Shown here: piece by piece, positions 15,502-21,588 of the stretch
Numbering within the stretch: position 1 is the first letter of the stretch
Layout of the letters: each line of letters starts with the position of its first letter
Source of the DNA: UBA9926 sp023261215
Lineage (GTDB): Bacteria > Pseudomonadota > Gammaproteobacteria > Pseudomonadales > Azotimanducaceae
DNA length: 23,807 bases
Reading direction: 5' to 3'
Assembly (NCBI GenBank): GCA_038136035.1
Contig: JAYPYV010000040.1
Location: forward strand, 1-23,807
Made by a program: the position numbers and the translations under genes
The notes under the pieces: generated by a model
The model's input: only the letters and a program-made list of their open reading frames with translations
The model's database searches: none
Told to the model about the DNA's origin: nothing

Positions 15502-16923
15502 ATGCGGGCTTTATTTTTCACGTTCTTTCTTTGCCTGCCAGTCGGCTTGATTGCTGACAGTCTGCGCAGCAACTTACTGCTCATCATTGTTGACGACCTG
15601 GGCTACGGCGATCTCGCAAGTTATGGGCATCCTGTCATTCAATCTCCACACCTTGATCAGCTCGCTGCTGAGGGCATTCGATTTACCCATTACTACGCCG
15701 CTTCCGCACTGTGCTCGCCGTCTCGGGCTGCGATTCTCACCGGCCGTCATCCGTACCGAACCGGAATCCAAAGCTGGATTCCCGCCAATACGGGGATCTA
15801 TTTGCGAGACGAAGAAATCACACTCGCTGAACTTTTGAAAGCAAAAGGTTATGCCACCGCACTCATCGGTAAATGGCACTTAAACAGCGAGCTCGACAGC
15901 CCCAAGGAGCCTCAACCCAACGATCAAGGGTTTGATTACTTTTATGGACACAACGCGTTCCAAACACCAACGAACAAGAATCCCGATAACCTGTTCCGAA
16001 ACCGAACCAAATTGCCTACCCAGACGGGTTACACCGCAGATCTCTACGCCAAAGAGAGCATTCATTGGCTTAACACTAAGGCCCCAGATACACCCTTCTT
16101 TTTAATGCTAAGCATGGCGGAGCCCCATACGCCGATTGAAAATCCACCCTCGGTCAATGCGCGCTATGCCGAGCACACCCAGGGAGATATCGTGCCGATT
16201 CCCTCGGGCTTGGCATCCCCGCCGAAGGCACTCCTCAAGGCGCGAGGACCAGGCGAGTACTATGCCAACATCACCTATATGGACGAGGCCATCGGGAGCG
16301 TGCTCCGTTATTTGGACGAGGCTCAACTTCGTTCGGAAACGCTGATCGTGTTCATGAGTGACAACGGTCCTGTCACGGATGATTGGATTCACTGGTATGA
16401 GGTCAATGCCTACGGCTCGACGGGCGGCTTGCGGGGGCGCAAGCACTTTCTCTTCGAAGGCGGTATCCGAGTGCCTGCCATCATCAGCCAACCCGGGCGG
16501 TTGCCTGAAGGTGTGATCTCGACAACCGTGTTCACGGGTACCGACTGGCTTGCAACGCTTGGCGGGCTCATCGGCTTTGAACTCCCTCACGATCGTGCAA
16601 TTGACAGTCGGGATGTCTCCGCCCACTGGCTCGCTCATGATCGCCAAGAATCTCACCCAATTCACTGGGCCCTACCAACGCCTAACCGGTTGGACTACGT
16701 GATCCGGGAGGGCCAAATGAAGCTCATCTTGGATCATGCGCATCAACCCGTTGCGCTCTATGACCTCGGATCAGATCCGCTTGAAATGTTCAATCTCGTG
16801 GAATCGCTTCCCAGGATGACCGAATCGCTCACGGCCAAGCATCGAGCGTTTATACAAGACGTTGAAAACGACCCGCTGCGGCCACGTTCGCCTCAGGACG
16901 CGGTTGGCCGTCAGGCAGATTAA
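15502..16923 (+). CDS. Periplasmic sulfatase (formylglycine type)
   Basis: Second sulfatase of the operon, 473 residues. A cleavable-looking signal peptide (MRALFFTFFLCLPVGLIADS) leads into LLLIIVDDLGYGD (Asp31, Asp32, metal site) and the signature CSPSRAAILTGR with Cys71 as the formylglycine position. GKWHL, AEPHTP and MSDNGP contribute other active-site residues. The overall pattern is arylsulfatase-A-like. The start at 15502 is chosen for its AAAGGG six bases upstream and because it begins at the signal peptide; an in-frame ATG at 15469 would add 11 residues before it. It differs clearly from the first sulfatase in anchor and loop sequences, so the two may cut different sulfate positions on one substrate. 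It converges on ilvE, with 68 bp between the stops. Confidence 0.93.
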   Translation: MRALFFTFFLCLPVGLIADSLRSNLLLIIVDDLGYGDLASYGHPVIQSPHLDQLAAEGIRFTHYYAASALCSPSRAAILTGRHPYRTGIQSWIPANTGIYLRDEEITLAELLKAKGYATALIGKWHLNSELDSPKEPQPNDQGFDYFYGHNAFQTPTNKNPDNLFRNRTKLPTQTGYTADLYAKESIHWLNTKAPDTPFFLMLSMAEPHTPIENPPSVNARYAEHTQGDIVPIPSGLASPPKALLKARGPGEYYANITYMDEAIGSVLRYLDEAQLRSETLIVFMSDNGPVTDDWIHWYEVNAYGSTGGLRGRKHFLFEGGIRVPAIISQPGRLPEGVISTTVFTGTDWLATLGGLIGFELPHDRAIDSRDVSAHWLAHDRQESHPIHWALPTPNRLDYVIREGQMKLILDHAHQPVALYDLGSDPLEMFNLVESLPRMTESLTAKHRAFIQDVENDPLRPRSPQDAVGRQAD

Positions 16924-16952
16924 GAGGTCAAAAAGGAACGCTCTTTACTTTC

Positions 16953-16983
16953 AAAAAAACAGACCGCGCCCTCGTTCACGGGC
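16953..16983 (-). terminator. Possible ilvE terminator
   Basis: Read on minus after the ilvE stop, GCCC (16983-16980) pairs with GGGC (16971-16968) around eight bases, and seven T follow at 16959-16953 after a further eight bases. The stem is short and the T-run is set back, so this is a weak candidate. On plus it could also act after the sulfatase gene. Confidence 0.3.
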
Positions 16984-16991
16984 AAGCGTGT

Positions 16992-18026
16992 TTAGAGCGC
17001 AACTACCCGCGTCCAGCCATAGGGGTCGTCTGTTTCCCCTTTTTGAATGGCTGTTAAACGGTCATACAGGGCTTGAGTGACCGGACCGATTGCTTCACCG
17101 CCACCGAAAAATGTATACCACTTGTCATTCATCCTGATTTTGCCCACGGGGGAAATCACGGCAGCGGTCCCACAGGCAGCAAACTCATCGATTTGATCAA
17201 CCTCTGCCAAAAAGTCGATGGCACGCTCCTCGGTCTTATGACCCAATGCGTCTGCGGCCAATGTCATGACAGAGCGACGGGTGACGCTCGGGAGGATTGA
17301 GGGAGATTTTGGTGTCACTAGGGTGCCATCTTTAAGCAAGACGACGATGTTCGCTGAACCGGCTTCTTCGAGATACCGATGTTCTGCAGGGTCTAGGTAG
17401 AGCGCCTCACTCGCGCCCAAGTCTTTCGCCATTTGCGTCGCCATGAGTCCGCCCGCGTAATTCGCACCCGCCTTGTAAGCGCCTGTTCCTTTCGGTGCCG
17501 CGCGATCGAGATCAATAACTGCAAGGTCAATCAAGCTGAGGCCACCGCCTTTGTAGTATGGCCCCACGGGCGAAACAAAAACGCGAAACTCGTATCGAGG
17601 GGCAGGTCGCAACCCCAGATTTTCGCCAACGCCCACCAAGAAGGGGCGGATATAGAGGCTTGCACCGCTGCCATGGGGAGGGACCCAAGACGCGTTCGCT
17701 CGCACCGCCTCCTCGACGCCACGCATAAATAATGCGTCAGGCACACCCGGCATCATCAGTCGCGCGGTGGTGCTCGCCATCCGCTCGCAATTCAGGTCAG
17801 GCCGAAACAGCAGGATGTCGCCATTCGGTGCCGTTTGGGCTTTCAGACCCTCAAAGCACGTTTGCGCATAATGCAAGACCGGCGACCCTTCATGCACAGA
17901 CATTTCGGATGAGGTAATCAACTCGCCCTCGCTCCACTCACCATCCTCCCAAATTGCAGAGAATCTGTAATCGGTCTCGATGTAACTGAAGCTCAAATTG
18001 CCCCAATCTAATGCTTTCTTTTTCAA
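16992..18026 (-). CDS. ilvE: Branched-chain amino acid aminotransferase
   Basis: PLP-dependent transaminase that interconverts leucine, isoleucine and valine with their 2-oxo acids using glutamate/2-oxoglutarate. The 344 residues match the longer (class II) branch. Landmarks are LDWGNLSFSYIETDYRF near the start, HYAQTCFEGLKA (53-63), LYIRPFL (124-130), the PLP lysine Lys185 in KGTGAYKAGANYAGG, and EEAGSANIVV. The start codon is TTG at 18026: an in-frame stop lies just upstream, no ATG occurs until residue 42, and the conserved N-terminus needs the TTG. The Shine-Dalgarno is weak (GTGAG). A possible 47-codon ORF ends only 7 bp upstream. It is downstream of motAB on the same strand but is probably transcribed separately. 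No ilv or leu genes are adjacent. Confidence 0.93.
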   Translation of the reverse strand: MKKKALDWGNLSFSYIETDYRFSAIWEDGEWSEGELITSSEMSVHEGSPVLHYAQTCFEGLKAQTAPNGDILLFRPDLNCERMASTTARLMMPGVPDALFMRGVEEAVRANASWVPPHGSGASLYIRPFLVGVGENLGLRPAPRYEFRVFVSPVGPYYKGGGLSLIDLAVIDLDRAAPKGTGAYKAGANYAGGLMATQMAKDLGASEALYLDPAEHRYLEEAGSANIVVLLKDGTLVTPKSPSILPSVTRRSVMTLAADALGHKTEERAIDFLAEVDQIDEFAACGTAAVISPVGKIRMNDKWYTFFGGGEAIGPVTQALYDRLTAIQKGETDDPYGWTRVVAL

Positions 18027-18033
18027 AACACGC

Positions 18034-18177
18034 TCACTTTGCTTCTAAGGCCGCTCGGGCTCGCGAACTCATGCGCGCCCATTGCGATGGTCTGTGATAG
18101 ATGCCAAACGTCTTGATTGCCTGACGGGTTGCCAATGCTAGCGAACCTGATCTGCGCCCACAATAGAGTTCGCCCAT
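18034..18177 (-). CDS. Possible small basic protein (47 aa) upstream of ilvE
   Basis: An ATG-initiated frame not long enough for usual gene callers. It starts MGELYCGRRSG, ends SSRARAALEAK, and carries many Arg/Lys. GGATG lies about ten bases before the ATG. Its stop is 7 bp before the ilvE TTG, a spacing suggesting translational coupling, and it fills most of the 273-bp motB-ilvE interval. It lacks the runs of Leu, Ile or Val expected of an attenuator peptide. I do not recognise it. Chance is a real possibility at this length. Confidence 0.3.
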   Translation of the reverse strand: MGELYCGRRSGSLALATRQAIKTFGIYHRPSQWARMSSRARAALEAK

Positions 18178-18299
18178 TGCCGATTCATCCAAAGGAGCAG
18201 GTAGAGATCGCCAGCATCCCGATCAATCAATGAGCCATGCACGAGCAGAGCCGCTCGAACCGGCGCGTCCGAACAGCAGGATTGGTTAGAAAAAATAGC

Positions 18300-18995
18300 C
18301 TAGACGTCAGAGCGAATATTGATCAGCACACGCCGATTCTGCGCTTGATTCGCTGGTAAGGGCACACCGGCTTCGGTCTGATTGGGCACTTTGGGCCGTG
18401 TATCGGCAAACGCTGCAACCGCCAGACGCTCTCTGGGGAAACCGTGCGCCTCTAGAGCATTGAGCACATTGATCGCGCGCATCGAGGACAGCTCCCAATT
18501 CGACTTAAACTGAACCGAATTAATCGGCACATTGTCGGTGTGACCCTCGATGAGCATCGTGTACTCATCGGTAGGGAGCTCCATAATCACATCGCCTAGC
18601 TTCTGAATCGTGCTATCCATGCCGCCTTTCAAGTCCGCAGATCCTGCGCCAAACATCAGATTGCTCGCAAGTTCGATCTTTAGGCCTGAGGCGGTCATCT
18701 CAGTGCTGATCTCATCCCCCAGATTCATCGTCTTAATGGTTTCATCAAGACTGGCCTGAAGATTTTCAAGCTGTGAGACCTCATCTGCGATCTCCTGAGC
18801 AACTTCTTCATTGAAGGCCTGGGAGACACTCCGCGCGACTTCATCAAACCGGTCTTCATCCACCTTTGAGACCGAGTACATCAACACAAAAAACACCATG
18901 AGCAAGGTCATCATGTCGGCAAAGCTGACGAAGAACCCCGCGTCGTTGGTGATGCCTGACGAGCTTTCTAAACCATTGTCGTAACTGAGACGCAT
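18300..18995 (-). CDS. motB: MotB/PomB-like flagellar stator protein
   Basis: Stator subunit that anchors the ion channel to peptidoglycan. Its 231 residues comprise a short cytoplasmic start, one membrane helix with the ion-carrying aspartate (FADMMTLLMVFFVLMYSVS, Asp27), a plug/linker region (about 42-105) and an OmpA/MotB peptidoglycan-binding domain: IEGHTDNVPI (149-158), SNWELSSMRA (165-174) and NQAQNRRVLI (216-225). The FAD-MM context is nearer to sodium-type PomB than to proton-type E. coli MotB, but ion choice is inference. AGGT lies six bases before the ATG. It follows motA by 21 bp in the usual order. No other flagellar or chemotaxis genes are in the window. Confidence 0.93.
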   Translation of the reverse strand: MRLSYDNGLESSSGITNDAGFFVSFADMMTLLMVFFVLMYSVSKVDEDRFDEVARSVSQAFNEEVAQEIADEVSQLENLQASLDETIKTMNLGDEISTEMTASGLKIELASNLMFGAGSADLKGGMDSTIQKLGDVIMELPTDEYTMLIEGHTDNVPINSVQFKSNWELSSMRAINVLNALEAHGFPRERLAVAAFADTRPKVPNQTEAGVPLPANQAQNRRVLINIRSDV

Positions 18996-19016
18996 TCTGA
19001 ACCTGACGATAATCGC

Positions 19017-19835
19017 TTAAGCGGCCGCTACGGGTGCGGGCTCACCCGAATCAGCCCGCCGACGGTCAGGTTTGCGCTGTATGAAGCTGTTCAGATGATC
19101 TTCAATTTCCATACTGCTCTTGTTGCTGGTCAGCAACAAAAACGCTTCGGTCATCATCAAGTTCCGCGTGAGCAGCACTTTGTTCTTCGCCTCGCAACGC
19201 TGAGCTGCAGGCTTAAAGATCAATTGTTGGGCAACCGCACCATAAAAGGTCGTGATCAATGCCACCGCCATCGGCGCACCAATGTTGCCGTTTAATTGAT
19301 CCAGTTGACTGAGCATCCCGACCAAACCCACCAGGGTTCCAATCATGCCGAAGGCGGGTGAAAACGTACCCATGGACGCGAGAATCTCAACGGTCTTCTT
19401 CTCACGTTCGTAATAGTTGCTGACATACGTTTCTATCTTTGTGCGCAGGTTATCTGCGCTGTAACCGGCTTTGAACAGTTCCATAGAGTGGTTCAAAAAA
19501 GCGTCATCTTTGATTTGGCTTTCTTCGAAGGCTTTCTCCAAACCCAACTTGCCTTCTCGGGCGTTGATTTTTCCCCAGCCCACAACAATTTGAACCTCGT
19601 CCATCATGGTTTGATCGTCGATCCGGGAGGGAATCAGCAATTCCCGCATGCCTTTTAGCGCATGAATCACCTCTCGGCCCTCGAAAGCGATCATAGTCGC
19701 AGCAAGGGTTCCGCCAAAGACAATGAGTGCCGCTTGGCCATTAATAAAAAAACTCGGATCGTAATCTTTCAGCGCGAAGCCTATTGCAGCAAGCGCGATC
19801 CCAATCCCTAGAATGCTCGCGATCGAAACTTTCAT
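19017..19835 (-). CDS. motA: MotA/PomA-like flagellar stator protein
   Basis: Channel-forming stator subunit that couples ion flow to flagellar torque. The 272 residues show two N-terminal membrane helices (about 1-20 and 33-50), a large cytoplasmic loop, and two C-terminal helices with the conserved prolines Pro160 (GTFSPAFGMIGTLVGLVGML) and Pro209. The AFGMIGTLVGL and ALITTFYGA segments resemble PomA, suggesting Na+ coupling, in keeping with an nhaC gene elsewhere in the window. The start at 19835 is set by AAGGA six bases upstream and by similarity beginning at MKVSIASILGIG; an open frame to 19901 adds 22 unlike residues. It is the first gene of a motA-motB operon and is preceded by a long gene-poor region. 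Confidence 0.93.
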   Translation of the reverse strand: MKVSIASILGIGIALAAIGFALKDYDPSFFINGQAALIVFGGTLAATMIAFEGREVIHALKGMRELLIPSRIDDQTMMDEVQIVVGWGKINAREGKLGLEKAFEESQIKDDAFLNHSMELFKAGYSADNLRTKIETYVSNYYEREKKTVEILASMGTFSPAFGMIGTLVGLVGMLSQLDQLNGNIGAPMAVALITTFYGAVAQQLIFKPAAQRCEAKNKVLLTRNLMMTEAFLLLTSNKSSMEIEDHLNSFIQRKPDRRRADSGEPAPVAAA

Positions 19836-20047
19836 AAATTGTCCTTGGTTCCCCCGCCTGGGCCGATGCGCGACGAGTCTCCCCAGACTCGGTTTCGACA
19901 CTCGATCGATGATGCGCGCACAGTGCTTCTTTTATGTACCTAATCACCCCTGCATGGCTAAATTCAGCCACCGATGTCTCTCAACCTACCGGCCGGGGGC
20001 GCTAATCGAGCGACAAACTGAAACTATTCATATCTTTACTCTCGGCC

Positions 20048-20088
20048 GACAAGCTACTTGTCAGCGCTTTATAAAGGAATGATCCTTT
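20048..20088. repeat. Two adjacent perfect hairpins
   Basis: GACAAG-CTA-CTTGTC at 20048-20062 and AAAGGA-ATGA-TCCTTT at 20073-20088 are both perfect 6-bp stems with tiny loops, 10 bp apart. GCGC at 20064-20067 and 20089-20092 could extend the second as an imperfect stem. There is no T-run on either side. They could fold in a motAB leader RNA or an independent transcript. Confidence 0.6.
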
Positions 20089-20168
20089 GCGCAATTTAGT
20101 GATATTTTGTTTCATATTTTTAATTCAGCAGATCAGTCATTCGCCGGACTTTTTTTCACCTGGTTAAC

Positions 20169-20270
20169 TCAACCAATCGAACCCCTTTCACGGCCTTGCT
20201 CTTTTACTCGGATGCCGTCGTTCATACCATCCGACAAGCTTTTCACCTTCGGAGGGCTGTCCAGTTGCAT
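20169..20270 (-). CDS. Possible small protein (33 aa), uncertain start
   Basis: The frame reads MQLDSPPKVKSLSDGMNDG and ends GRERGSIG, with coding-like codon use rather than the biased look of a shadow frame. The same frame is open upstream to 20318 (a further 16 codons, including KLSNLLAKNRAE) but holds no ATG, GTG or TTG there, so either the ATG at 20270 is used without a clear Shine-Dalgarno or this is the remnant of a longer gene. No family is recognised. Confidence 0.25.
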   Translation of the reverse strand: MQLDSPPKVKSLSDGMNDGIRVKEQGRERGSIG

Positions 20271-20512
20271 TTCTGCACGGTTCTTAGCCAGCAGGTTGCT
20301 AAGCTTACGCGTTTCGACTCAAAAATATAAGAAATAATTCATATCACTAATAGGCTCTATTTCACACGCTGCGGAAAGCGCTGATATTTGGGGCGGGCTA
20401 TCCGATCCTCGCCCCATTGGCGCCCATCGGACAGAATCCCCAGAGACCGAAAAAATCACCCTGAATGGGATCGGATGAGCGTAAATGAGACCGATCCAGG
20501 TCAATTCGGTTG

Positions 20513-20612
20513 NNNNNNNNNNNNNNNNNNNNNNNNNNNNNNNNNNNNNNNNNNNNNNNNNNNNNNNNNNNNNNNNNNNNNNNNNNNNNNNNNNNNNNNN
20601 NNNNNNNNNNNN
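20513..20612. other. Assembly gap of 100 N
   Basis: Exactly 100 unspecified bases, probably a scaffold join of unknown length. The 3' end of the PPOX-family gene lies in or at it. A plus-strand ATG at 20475 begins a frame that runs into it, so a further gene may be hidden. Confidence 0.98.
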
Positions 20613-21052
20613 TTCGTCTCAAAACGCCTAAGGACGGCATGCCCTCGATCCGGCGTGATTCGAAGAATCACTCGCGAGTCCTTTGCCAACCAATCATCTA
20701 GAGGGTCAGGCGTTTCGAAGCCCAGCGATGCGATGTTCTCAAACACTTTGATTGTGGGCGCCGCGATTCCTGTCTCCAGCACCTCAGCGTGAGCCTCCAA
20801 CGAGACAAAATCGAACGGCTCTTCATTGCTCATAATGCAGAGATTGACCCTCGGGTCCGCTTCAATCGCAAGGCGCTTGAACGTTGCCCCCGGCGTGCTC
20901 ACAACAATTTCGCCGTCGTAAAGTGCGTAGGCGACGATCGAAGACACGGGTGAACCGTTGCGACGCAGCACCGTCAATGTTGCCCATCGATGTGCTTGAA
21001 TAAAGCGTTTGACTTGATCTCGTTCTAGCAATGCGCGCGCGCCTTGATTCAT
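20613..21052 (-). CDS. PPOX-class flavin/F420-binding family protein, 3' end in gap
   Basis: Split-barrel protein of the pyridoxamine-5'-phosphate-oxidase-like superfamily, likely binding FMN, F420 or another cofactor and acting as a small oxidoreductase. About 146 residues are visible. Recognisable parts are WATLTVLRRNGSPVSSIVAYAL, the strand GEIVVSTPGATFKRLAIEADP, NLCIMSN, and RVILRITPDRGHAVLRRFET just before the gap. Such proteins usually have 130-150 residues, so little is missing. Two ATG codons lie side by side; the second (21052) is chosen because GGAG then has six-base spacing. It is divergent from the small exported protein gene, with about 125 bp between starts. The physiological substrate is unknown. 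Confidence 0.8.
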
Positions 21053-21140
21053 CATCCACTCCGTTTTTGTTTGAAACCGTGTTCATCGCTCCTCGTGACG
21101 CCATCCAAATCGCAAGACGGCTCTCCCGGCAATGGTTATA

Positions 21141-21170
21141 TTGACAGTACGAGAAAGAACTTCCTAATAT
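21141..21170 (+). promoter_or_regulatory. Strong sigma-70 promoter close to the start codon (possible leaderless mRNA)
   Basis: A perfect TTGACA (21141-21146) and TAATAT (21165-21170; one mismatch at most positions that matter) are 18 bp apart. The ATG of the small exported protein begins only seven bases after the -10 box, so transcription would begin at or next to the ATG. The -35 box overlaps AATGGTTATATTGACA (21131-21146), a loosely palindromic AT-rich stretch that recalls Zur sites. That operator idea is weak. Confidence 0.6.
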
Positions 21171-21177
21171 CGCGGCC

Positions 21178-21450
21178 ATGATCAAGCCCCAGCAACACAG
21201 GCTTTTATTCGCACTCATCGCCTGCCTCTTCCTGGCAACATCGAGTGGCATGACGCATGAGCATGTCGATGCGTTCGACGCATCATGCTTGGTCTGTAGT
21301 ACGGGCTCACTAACCAGCGATGACGTACCCGCGCCTATCGCGATCGTCGCCCCCTACCCATCATTGATCGCGTTTGATCTTACGGAACGCGCCACTACGG
21401 GGTCTCATTCAGCACCCTTCCATGCTCGAGCACCACCCGCACACAGTTAG
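21178..21450 (+). CDS. Small exported DUF2946-like protein with HxH and CxxC motifs
   Basis: A 90-residue protein with a basic start and hydrophobic stretch (LLFALIACLFLATSSG, 9-24), consistent with export; LIAC at 13-16 resembles a lipobox, but the hydrophobic core before it is short. The mature part has His27-x-His29 and Cys37-x-x-Cys40, then a proline-rich tail ending ARAPPAHS. Short exported proteins with this His/Cys pattern and an RxPP-like end occur as DUF2946 members beside metal receptors. The next gene, 138 bp downstream on the same strand, is a His-rich TonB receptor, so a metal-handling role in periplasm or envelope is likely but inferred. No Shine-Dalgarno precedes the ATG, in keeping with a leaderless transcript. 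Confidence 0.65.
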   Translation: MIKPQQHRLLFALIACLFLATSSGMTHEHVDAFDASCLVCSTGSLTSDDVPAPIAIVAPYPSLIAFDLTERATTGSHSAPFHARAPPAHS

Positions 21451-21588
21451 ATTACGAAACTCTCTGGGGTAAGCGCCCAAGCGCAGTGGATACCTAGACG
21501 CTGATCCGTCGTTTGGTTCAAACCCAACCCCAGTCATCAGTTCGCTTTAAGTGGTGCCGGATCAGCGGCGCTGCGGGTGCTCAGTACA

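Larger units (their letters stand above)
19836..20512. other. Long gene-poor, partly AT-rich region upstream of motAB
   Basis: About 680 bp without a recognisable gene, ending at an assembly gap. The part from about 20010 to 20340 is distinctly more AT-rich than the flanking genes. It contains two adjacent hairpins (20048-20088), the decamer CCGACAAGCT present twice (near 20046 and 20230), an inverted repeat TGGTT-N5-AACCA at 20161-20175, and a coding-like short frame at 20169-20270. I looked for a sigma-28-type site for motAB and found none with correct spacing. This may be the motAB promoter region plus a small RNA or small gene. Confidence 0.45.

Noticed and set aside
18027..18299. Transcription attenuator in front of ilvE
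   Set aside because: The short ORF there lacks runs of Ile, Leu or Val codons, and no terminator/antiterminator pair could be drawn.
20002..20115. 37-codon minus-strand ORF beginning MKQNITKLRKGSF
   Set aside because: No Shine-Dalgarno, it coincides with the two hairpins, and codon use is dominated by the local AT bias.
19836..20115. Sigma-28 flagellar promoter for motAB (a TAAAG and GCTCGATTA pair near 20004-20040)
   Set aside because: The spacing between the two elements is about eight bases too long for a sigma-28 promoter.
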